Of a stretch of 64,000 nucleotides of DNA, positions 55,300 through 64,000 are shown in pieces. A program made the translations under genes and the position numbers. Source of the DNA: Undaria pinnatifida (Eukaryota; Sar; Phaeophyceae; Laminariales; Alariaceae). The notes under the pieces are model-generated. The model was not told the origin of the DNA. It was given only the letters and a program-made list of their open reading frames with translations, and ran no database searches. The DNA lies in assembly GCA_012845835.1 (NCBI GenBank), contig JABAKD010000019.1, forward strand, positions 13,409,344 to 13,473,343. Direction: 5' to 3'. Position 1 is the first letter of the stretch. Each line of letters opens with the position of its first letter.

Positions 55300-58200
55300 A
55301 TGCCGATCGTTCCCCCAAATATAGGAAAGTAGCATGTGAAGTCGTCTGCTGCAAAAGCTGAGACTTTCGCTGGTGGTGGCAGGGGGTTCTGGAGGTATTC
55401 TGCAAGATTTCGTTTGTTCTTCTGTCTGGAAAATCCAATCTCGTCACGACTTTCTTTGTCATCGGTAACCGTGTATGGTATTTGCCTACGCTTAGGATAC
55501 GATCCTTTTTGTATGTGTTCATGGGTGGTCCAGCACAGGGGTATGTCGATCGCTCGTATACCGTTGTCTGAATATTGGCCTGCTGGCATGTATGCCATGA
55601 CGATCGTCCCCCCCAAGGGAGAGGAGCATGCGGACCCGTCGGGTGTAGAGGCCTAGACTCTCGCTGGTGGCAGGAGGGTCTGGAGGTATTCTGTGCATCA
55701 TTTCGGTAGTCGTTTTGTTTGGAAAATCCATTCCTGTCACGACCTTTTTCGTCTGTAACCGTCATTGTATTTGCCTATGGTTAGGACACGATCTTTTTTA
55801 TATGTGTTCAAGTGTGGTTCAGCACAGGGATATGTCGATCGCTCGCATACCATAGTGTAAAGGCCTGCTTGCATGTATGCCATGCCGATCGTTCCCTCAA
55901 ATATAGGAAAGTAGCATGTGAAGTCGTCTGCTGCAAAAGCCTAGACTCTCGCTGGTGGTGGCAGGGGGTTCTGGAGGTATTCTGTGCAATATTTCGTTTG
56001 TTGCTCTATCTGGAAAATCCAATCTTGTCACGACTTTCTTCGTCATCAGTAACCGTTTATGGTATTTGCCTATGCTTAGGATACGATCCTCTTTGTATGT
56101 GTTCAAGTGTGGTCCAGCACGGGGGTATGTCGATCGCTCGTATACCGTTGTCTGAATATTGGCCCGCTGGCATGTATGCCATGCCGATCGTTCCCCCCAA
56201 GGGAGAAGAGGAGCATGAGGACTCGTCGGGTGTAGAGGCCTAGACTCTCGCTTGTGGTGGCAGGAGGGTCTGGAGGTATTCTGTGCATGATTTCGGTAGT
56301 TGTTTCGTCTGGAAAATCCATTCCTGTCACGACTTTTTTCGTCTGTAACCGTCATCGTAATTGCCTATAGTTAGGACACGATCTTTTATATAGGTGTTCA
56401 AGTCTGGTCCAGCACGGGGATATATCGATCGCTCGTATACCATAGTGTAAAGGCCTGCTGGCATGTATGACATGCCCCAAATATATGAAAATAGCATGTG
56501 AAGTCGTCTGCTGCAAAAGCCGAGACTTTCGCTGGTGGTGGCAGGAGGTTCTGGAGGTATTCTGCAAGATTTCGTTTGTTCTTCTGTCTGGAAAATCCAA
56601 TCTCGTCACGACTTTCTTTGTCATCAGTAACCGTGTATGGTATTTGCCTATGCTTAGGATACGATCCTTTTTGTATGTGTTCAAGGGTGGTCCAGCACAG
56701 GGGTATGTCGATCGCTCGTATACCGTTGTCTGAATATTGGCCTGCTGGCATGTATGCCATGACGATCGTTCCCCCCAAGGGAGAGGAGCATGCGGACTCG
56801 TCGGGTGTAGTGGCCTAGACTCTCGCTGGTGGCAGGAGGGTCTGGAGGTATTCTGTGCATGATTTCGGTAGTTGTTTCGTCTGGAAAATCCATTCCTGTC
56901 ACGACCTTTTTCGTCTGTAACCGTCATTGTATTTGCCTATGTTTAGGACACGATCTTTTTTATATGTGTTCAAGTGTGGTCCAGCACGGGGATATGTCGA
57001 TCGCTCGCATACCATAGTGTGAAGGCCTGCTGGCATGTATGCCATGCCGATCGTTTCCCCAAATATAGGAAAGCAGCATGTGAAATCGTCTGCTGCAAAA
57101 GCCTAGACTCTCGCTGGTGGTGGCAGGGGGTTCGGGAGGTATTCTGTGCAATATTTCGTTTGTTGCTCTATCTGGAAAATCCAATCTTGTCACGACTTTT
57201 TCGTCAGTATCCGTTTAAGGTATTTGCCTATGCTTAGGATACGATCCTTTTTGTATGTGTTCAAGTGTGGTCCAGCACGGGGGTATGTCGATTGCTCGTA
57301 TACCGTTGTCTGAATATTGGCCTGCTGGCATGTATGCCATGACGATCATTCCCCCCAAGGGAGAGGAGCATGAGGACTCGTCGGGTGTAGAGGCCTAGAC
57401 TCTCGCTGGTGGTGGCAGAAGGGTCTGGACGTATTCTGTGCATGATTTCAATAGTTGTTTCGTCTGGAAAATCCATTCCTGTCACGACTTTCTTCGTCTG
57501 TAACCGTCATCGTAATTGCTTATAGTTAGGACACGATCTTTTATATAGGTGTTCAAGTCTGGTCCAGCACGGGGATATATCGATCGCTGGTATACCATAG
57601 TGTAAAGGCCTGCTGGCATGTATGACATGCCGATCGTTCCCCCAAATATATGAAAGTAGCATGTGAAGTCGTCTGCTGCAAAAGCCGAGACTTTCGCTGG
57701 TGGTGGCAGGAGGTTCTGGAGGTATTCTGCAAGATTTCGTTTGTTCTTCTGTCTGGAAAATCCAATCTCGTCACGACTTTCTTTGTCATCAGTAACCGTG
57801 TATGGTATTTGCCTATGCTTAGGATACGATCCTTTTTGTATGTGTTCAAGGGTGGTCCAGCACAGGGGTATGTCGATCGCTCGTATACCGTTGTCTGAAT
57901 ATTGGCCTGCTGGCATGTATGCCATGACGATCGTTTCCCCCAAGGGAGAGGAGCATGCGGACTCGTCGGGTGTAGAGGCCTAGACTCTCGCTGGTGGCAG
58001 GAGGGTCTGGAGGTATTCTGTGCATGATTTCGGTAGTTGTTTCGTCTTGAAAATCCATTCCTGTCACGACCTTTTTCGTCTGTAACCGTCATTGTATTTG
58101 CCTATGTTTAGGACACGATCTTTTTTATATGTGTTCAAGTGTGGTCCAGCACGGGGATATGTCGATCGCTCGCATACCATAGTGTGAAGGCCTGCTGGCA

Positions 58201-59600
58201 TGTATGCCATGCCGATCGTTTCCCCAAATATAGGAAAGCAGCATGTGAAGTCGTCTGCTGCAAAAGCCTAGACTCTCGCTGGTGGTGGCAGGGGGTTCTG
58301 GAGGTATTCTGTGCAATATTTCGTTTGTTTGTTGCTCTATCTGGAAAATCCAATCTTGTCACGACTTTTTCGTCAGTAACCGTTTAAGGTATTTGCCTAT
58401 GCTTAGGATACGATCCTTTTTGTATGTGTTCAAGTGTGGTCAAGCACGGGGGTATGTCGATTGCTCGTATACCGTTGTCTGAATATTGGCCTGCTGGCAT
58501 GTATGCCATGACGATCATTCCCCCCAAGGGAGAGGAGCATGAGGACTCGTCGGGTGTAGAGGCCTAGACTCTCGCTGGTGGTGGCAGGAGGGTCTGGAGG
58601 TATTCTGTGCATGATTTCGGTAGTTGTTTCGTCTGGAAAATCCATTCCTGTCACGACTTTTTTCGTCTGTAACCGTCATTGTATTTGCCTATGGTTAGGA
58701 CACGATCTTTTTTATATGTGTTCAAGTGTGGTCCAGCACGGGGATATGTCGATCGCTGGTATACCATAGTGTGAAGGCCTGCTGGCATGTATGCCACGAC
58801 GATCGTTCCCCCCAAGGGAGAGGAACATTAAGCCTCGTCGTGTGTAGTGGCCTAGACTCTCGCTGGTGGTGGCAGGAGGGTCTGAAGGTATTCTGTGCAA
58901 GATTTCGGTAGTTGTTTTGACCGGAAAATCCATTCCTTTTTTCGTCTGTAACCGTCATTGTATTTGCCTATGGTTAGGACACGATCTTATATATAGGTGT
59001 TCAAGTCTGGTCGAGCACGGGGATATGTCGATCGCTGGTATACCATAGTGTGAAGGCCTGCTGGCATGTATGCCATGCCGATCGTTCCCCCAAGTATAGG
59101 AAAGTAGCATGTGAAATCGTCTGCTGCAAAAGCCGAGACTTTCGCTGGTGGTGGCAGGGGGTTCTGGAGGTATTCTGCAAGATTTCGTTTGTTCTTCTGT
59201 CTGGCAAATCCAATCTCGTCACGACTTTCTTTGTCATCAGTAACCGTGTATGGTATTTGCCTATGCTTAGGATACGATCCTTTTTGTATGTGTTCATGGG
59301 TGGTCCAGCACAGGGGTATGTCGATCGCTCGTATACCGTTGTCTGAATATTGGCCTGCTGGCATGTATGCCATGACGATCGTTCCCCCCAAGGGAGAGGA
59401 GCATGCGGACTCGTCGGGTGTAGAGGCCTAGACTCTCGCTGGTGGCAGGAGGGTCTGGAGGTATTCTGTGCATGATTTCGGTAGTTGTTTCGTCTGGAAA
59501 AACCATTCCTGTCACGACTTTTTTCGTCTGTAACCGTCATTGTAATTGCCTATGGTTAGGAAACGATGTTTTTATATGTGTTCAAGTGTTGTCCAGCACG
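55300..59600. repeat. Second higher-order repeat, 4 monomers (about 1165 bp)
   Basis: A distinctive monomer (TCTGCAAGATTTCGTTTGTTCTTCTGTC with CTTTCTTTGTCATCAGTAACCGTG) occurs at offsets 55336, 56498, 57663 and 59111. Spacings are 1162, 1165 and 1448 bases, that is four, four and five monomers. A related copy near 53297 is seven monomers earlier. This periodicity differs from the 11-monomer block on the left side of the gap. Confidence 0.8.
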
Positions 59601-61947
59601 GGGATATGTCGATCGCTGGTATGCCATAGTGTGAAGGCCTGCTGGCATGTATGCCATGCCGATCGTTCCCCCAAATATAGGAAAGTAGCATGTGAAGTCG
59701 TCTGCCGCAAAAGCCGAGACTCTCGCTGGTGGCGGCAGGGGGTTCTGGAGGTATTCTGCGCAATATTTCGTTTGTTGCTCTATCTGGAAAATCCAATCTT
59801 GTCACGACTTTTCCGTCAGTAACCGTATATTGTATTTGCCTATGCTTAGGATACGATCGTTTTTGTATGTGCTCAACTGTCGTCCAACATGGGGATATGT
59901 CGATCGCTCGTATACCGTAGTCTGAAGGAAGGCCCGCTGGCATGTATACCATGACGGTCGTTCCCCCAATAGTAGGAGAGGAGAATGAGAACTCGTCGGA
60001 TGCAAAAGCCGAGACTCGCTGGTGATGGCAGAAGGGTCTGGAGGTATTTTGTTCAAGATTTCGTTTGTTCTTCTGTCTGGAGGATCCATTCTCGTCACGA
60101 CTTTTTTCGTTCGTAACGGTCATTGCATGTCCTTATGTTTAGGATACGATTAATTTTATATGTGTTCAAGTGTGGTCCAGCACGGAGGTAAGTCGATCGC
60201 TCGTATACCGTAGGCTGAATGAAGATCTGCTGGCATGTATGCCATGACGATCGTTCCTCCAATAATGGGAGAGAACCATGAGAACTCGTCGGGTGCAGAA
60301 GCCAAGACGCTCGCTGGTGGTGGCGGGAGGGTCTGGAGGCATTCTTCGCAAGGTTTCGTTTGTTCTTCTGTCTGGAAAATCCGTTCTTGTCAAGACTGCA
60401 TTCGTCCGTAACGGACATTGTATTTCCCTATGCTTAGGATGCGATCCATTGAAAATGTGCTCAAGTGTGGTCCAGCACGGGGGTATGTCGATCGCTCGTA
60501 TACCGTAGGCTGAATGAAGGTCTGCTGGCATGTGTGTCATGACGATCGTTCCCCGAATAATGGGAGACGAGCATGAGGACTCGTCTGGTTCAGAAGCAGA
60601 GACTCTCACTCACTGGTGGTGGCAGGAGGGTCTGGAGGCATTCTTTGGAAGATTTCGTTTATTCTCCCGCCTTCTAAATCAATTGTTGTCAAGACGTTTT
60701 TCGGCAGTAACCGTCATTGCATTTCCCTATGCTTAGGATACGATCCGTTTTTATGTGTTCAAGTGTGGTCCAGCACGGGGGTATGTCGATCGCTCGTATA
60801 CCGTAGTCTGAATGAGGGTCTACTGATGTGATTGCCATGACGATCGTTCCCCCCAAGGAAGAGGAGCATGACGACTCGTGGGGTGCAGAAGCCGAGACTC
60901 TCGCTCGTGGTGGCAGGACGGTCTGGAGGTATTCTGTGCAAGATTTCGTTTGTTCTTCCGCCTGGAAAATCCATTCTCGTCACTACTTTCTTCGTCAGAA
61001 ACCGTCATTGTATATCCCTATGGTTAGGATGCGACCCTTTTCATATGTGCTCAAGTGTGGTCCAGCACGGGGGTACGTCGATCGCTCGTACACCGAAGTC
61101 TGAATGAAGGCCTGTTGGCATGTATGCCATGACGATCGTTCCCTCAAATGAAAGAGGAGCATGTGGACTCGTCGGATGCAAAAGCCGAGACTCTCGCTGG
61201 TGGTGGCAGAAGGGTCTGGAGGTATTCTGTGCAAGATTTTTTTTGTTCTTCTGTCCGGAAAATCCATTATTGTCAAGACTTTTTCATCCGTGACGGTAAA
61301 TGACCCTCTCGGTAGGATACGATCCTTTTTATATGTGTTCAAGTGTGGTTCGGCACGGTGGTTTGTCTATCGCTCGTTTACCGTAGTCTGAATGAGGGCC
61401 TGCTGGCATGTATGCCATGAACATTGTTTCCCCCGAAGGTAGAGGAGCCTGAGGACTCTCTCGTTGGGTGCAGAAGCCGAGACTTTCGCTCGCGGTGACA
61501 GGAGGGTCCGATGGTGTTCTGTGCAATATTTAATTTGTTCTGTCTCGAAAATCCATTCTTGTCACGACTTTTTTCGTCAGTAACCGTCATTGTATCTCCC
61601 TATGGTTAGGATACGATCCATTTCATATGTGTTAAAGTGTGGTTCAGCACGGTGGTTTGTCGATCGCTCGTATACCGTAGTCTGAATGTGGGCCTGCTGG
61701 CATGTATGCCATTAAGATCGTTCCCCCCGATGGAGAGGAGCCTGAGGATTCTCTCGTTTGGTGCAGAAGCCGAGACTCTTTCTTGTGGTAGCAAGACAGT
61801 GTGGAGGTATTGTATGCATGGTTTCGTCTGTTTTTCTGAGTGGAAAATCCATTCTTGTCGTGACTGTTTGTGTCAGTAGCCGTTATTGTATTTCTAAATG
61901 ATTAGCATTCCCATTCTTTTTTCATCTGGGTGATAGTGTGGTATGTT

Positions 61948-62650
61948 GTAATGCGTAAGGTACCGGTGCACAAGGGGATCGAACCCCTATGGGACCGTTG
62001 CATTAATTAGGCGACCCAATCAAGTTTTTTTTTTCTAGGGGACCGGTGCATGAAGCGGCCGCATTGTGCCAAAGATTGCTTTTGTGGAACGTTTCTGGAA
62101 CGATTTCGTACCATCGTGTTTCTGTGTTGCTTGTTTCCGGTATTATTTCGAACATGCCATTGGTGGCAGGTTTTTACTGTTTCCGGGGTACGATTTCGTA
62201 CCAAAGGTCGCTGTTGTTGGGTGGTTCTTGTACGATTTCGTACTGAATGCGCAGGTTTTCTGATTTCCGGTAAACATTAGCGAGCTTTGTTACGTAAGAG
62301 CCAGCGATCGTTGGTACATAATTGTGCAGTAAAGGAGCAAAACAGCGACATTTTACGCAGGTGTACCAGAAGCAGTCAACAACAGCTATCTACCTTTGGT
62401 CTGAAAACGTACTGGAAACAGTAAACACAGCGACCATTGGTACGAAATCGTAACGGAAACAAACAGAACAGTGGCATTTTTTTACGACATCGTACCGGAA
62501 ACAGGAAACAACAGCAACCTTTGGTATGGTGCAGCCCCTTAATGAACCGGAGCCCTAGCTGAAATGCTCGATACGGCCTCCTAATGCACCAGTCCCTACC
62601 AACAAATCCCAGGTTCGGTCCCCAAATGCACCGGTCCTTTAACGCATTAC
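61948..62650. mobile_element. Foldback element inserted in the last satellite monomer
   Basis: The left end GTAATGCGTAAGGTACCGGTGC is the imperfect reverse complement of the right end GCACCGGTCCTTTAACGCATTAC. Next to each end is a GGTTCGATCCCC-like sequence (GGGGATCGAACCCC on the left, AGGTTCGGTCCCC on the right) that resembles a tRNA T-arm. The interior has multiple copies of TACGATTTCGTACC and GTTTCCGG in one orientation in the left half and the reverse in the right half. There is no open frame of note. It is flanked on both sides by satellite-like sequence (GTGTGGTATGT before, GGGTATGTTGATCGATCGTACC after). Confidence 0.78.
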
Positions 62651-62800
62651 AAAAAAGTACGGGTATGTTGATCGATCGTACCGCATATTAATAAACTAGG
62701 ATACTCTCAAGTGGCCGACCGATGACGGTCGTCAGGACTTGCTCCTAGTGTCGTTGCGAGAGGAATTCGAGCATCACCCATGGTGCAGAAGATACATATC
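62651..62800. repeat. Diverged tail of the last satellite monomer
   Basis: GGGTATGTTGATCGATCGTACC, then GATGACGGTCGT, GAGAGGAATTCGAGCATCA and GGTGCAGAAG, follow the order of the satellite monomer (GGGTATGTCGATCGCTCGTATACC, ATGACGATCGT, GAGAGGAGCATGA, GGTGCAGAAG) with many changes. Confidence 0.55.
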
Positions 62801-63740
62801 CACGCTTGAATAGGGGCCCTCAATGGCCCAATCAAAACTTACTCACCGACGAACGGGAAGACTCCGATGCGGTCGAGAAGAGAGTGGGCAGAAAGGGGGT
62901 GGTGCTGTACCTTGCTTCTTCGACGTCGACAGAACTGCTAGGATCCAGAACTCTATGAGAATAAAGTGTATTTGTCTGCCTTGCTCGAGAAGCTTACAGG
63001 CAGCTACGGGACTGTCAGAAAACTCTCGAACATTCCCAAAATACTTCTACGAGATTCCTCAAATATTCTAGAACGCGAACAGCCTGGTACCTGGTAAGTT
63101 TTACCGATACTCGTTGACTACGTAGACAGCGCTGTGTACTAATCCGCTACGAGTATTAGATGGCATGTAACACATCGACGAGCAACTCTGTAGGCTACCT
63201 GCTACTCCTGTGGAGCTGCAGTAAGTGCTAACATGGAGCTATACTGAACATTGATAATGACAATAGGCTGATGTCACCTATTTATTAACACGCCTCCTCA
63301 ATGAATGGATGTCACGTATTCAAATACAACTGCAATGCCGCAAACAAGTAATCTCGTAACCCAAAAGTTCCACCATGGAGTAACTCTTACATTTGAGCTT
63401 TTGAAGTGAAATGCCGTTGTAACCCCAACTTTTACCCTAACCCATCGCGGATTTAAATCAGAGAACTAAAAACAGTTCGAAAGCTCAAGACCGCAAAGAA
63501 AGGGTCAGGAAAAAGAAAAAATAAATCGCGCAAGTGACCCCGAGCAACTGCAAAGAAAGGTATCAAAAGTGACCCCCCAAACGTAGGCACGGTCAGTGGC
63601 CAGCACGTTTCCGACTGGCGAGACGGGATTCCTCAACCGAAGCACTAGCCAGCGGCGGACAACCTTCTTAGCGCTGCACTCCCGAGATGGGGACACAACA
63701 CTCGACATTAGACTCGGAAACAGTTTTGGGGTTCGGAATA
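62801..63740. other. No recognised gene
   Basis: Short open frames only. CCTGGTACCTGGTAAGT at about 63085 resembles a sequence at about 24970. Repeated AACTGCAAAGAAAGG words lie near 63495-63560. Confidence 0.4.
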
Positions 63741-63744
63741 GGGA

Positions 63745-64000
63745 TAACTTGGAGAGCGGCATCAAGTATATGAATGCCGGCAACAGCTGGATTGTGCAGA
63801 TACTGGGGGGAAGAGGGCGGGGCAGAGCGCACGGAGTACATACTGTGTATGTGGACGATAAGGGTAGTTTGGTTTGGCCAAAGCATGTATGATTGACGAG
63901 AAAAGGATGAGTCTCCTGGAAAGAGGAACTATCCAGCTCCTGATAGATTTGAGAGCGTCATAACATGAAATGTTGGCAAAAGCTGAACATACTAGATACA
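63745..64000 (+). repeat. Dispersed repeat family D, two further copies
   Basis: TTGGAGAGCGGCATCAAGTA, GAATGCCGGCAACAGCTGG and AGAGCGCACGGAG at 63749-63835, then TTTGAGAGCGTCATAACATG and AAATGTTGGCAAAAGCTG at 63946-63986. Both match 40085-40165. The second copy is cut by the window end. An overlapping plus-strand frame (63596-63892) is probably incidental. Confidence 0.55.

Larger units (their letters stand above)
42228..61930. repeat. About 20-kb satellite array, monomer about 292 bp
   Basis: The anchor GTGTGGTCCAGCACGGGG, followed by TATGTCGATCGCTCGTATACC, recurs every 283-297 bases (for example 42509, 42805, 43100, 43393, 43684, 43979 and 44270) up to about 61660, giving roughly 65 monomers. 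Two main subfamilies are mixed. One has CCCCCCAAGGGAGAGGAGCATG and ATTTCGGTAGTTG. The other has CCCCAAATATAGGAAAGTAG and AATATTTCGTTTGTTGC. Edge monomers (42.2-43.1 and 60.0-61.9 kb) are more diverged than central ones, as expected if unequal exchange homogenises the middle. Both strands show many 60-190-codon open frames. Monomer length is not a constant multiple of three and frames break at monomer borders, so coding is unlikely. Confidence 0.95.

Noticed and set aside
42228-61930. Dozens of 60-190-codon open frames on both strands of the satellite array, with recurring peptides
   Set aside because: They recur because the DNA repeats. Monomer length varies and is not a multiple of three, frames break at monomer boundaries, and both strands are equally open. 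This fits non-coding satellite DNA.
42228-61930. CRISPR-like array
   Set aside because: Repeats of about 292 bases with no alternation of short repeats and unique spacers, in a eukaryotic intron-containing scaffold. It is a satellite.
61955-62005. tRNA gene suggested by a GGTTCGATCCCC sequence on the minus strand
   Set aside because: No D-arm, anticodon arm or acceptor stem could be paired around it, and the same word recurs inverted at the other end of the foldback element.

Overview
This is a eukaryotic nuclear scaffold that is gene-poor and repeat-rich. Coding capacity sits in short exons separated by GT-AG introns of up to 2.9 kb. Homopurine and homopyrimidine runs, CTG tracts, minisatellites and foldback elements are frequent, and there is a 500-N gap at 51577-52076. 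No rRNA gene, complete tRNA gene, operon-like gene packing or CRISPR array was seen. The exon/intron style and repeat texture suggest a stramenopile alga, perhaps a brown alga. That is inference only; no taxonomic marker gene is present.

Layout. (1) 1-4.4 kb: the 3' part of an adenylate-kinase-family gene on the + strand. Its exons encode the GFPR/LID/R-x-DD region, then a C-terminal segment whose exon is present three times in tandem, each copy open and in a compatible splice phase. (2) 4.4-10.2 kb: mobile-element and simple-repeat debris, including a nested foldback element and a C-rich dispersed repeat. (3) 10243-22164: a seven-exon gene for a DUF4743-type Nudix hydrolase. It was assembled here by eye from exon phase and family similarity: 945 coding bases, 314 residues, start and stop both visible. 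Its introns hold an eight-unit hairpin array, several minisatellites, degenerate copies of the gene's own exon ends, and a broken B-family DNA polymerase fragment. (4) 22.2-42.2 kb: mostly non-coding. It holds a degraded copia-type gag pseudogene (minus strand, about 26.5-27.3 kb), several minisatellites, a G-run-rich repeat cluster, and an element with 64-bp perfect terminal inverted repeats. (5) 42.2-61.9 kb: a roughly 20-kb tandem satellite with a monomer of about 292 bp (about 65 copies). It has two monomer subfamilies and higher-order structure: a near-identical 3208-bp block of 11 monomers in tandem, and a separate 4-monomer periodicity of about 1165 bp. (6) 61.9-64 kb: a foldback element inserted in the last satellite monomer, then repeat debris.

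The two genes do not form an obvious pathway. Adenylate kinases balance adenine nucleotides. DUF4743 Nudix enzymes are linked to hydrolysis of damaged thiamine diphosphate. The most unusual observation is that both genes carry short tandem copies of their own exon ends, with splice sites, next to the parent exon. In one case, the adenylate kinase C-terminus, the copies look usable as exons. All coordinates and homology calls come from reading the sequence; no database search or alignment program was run.
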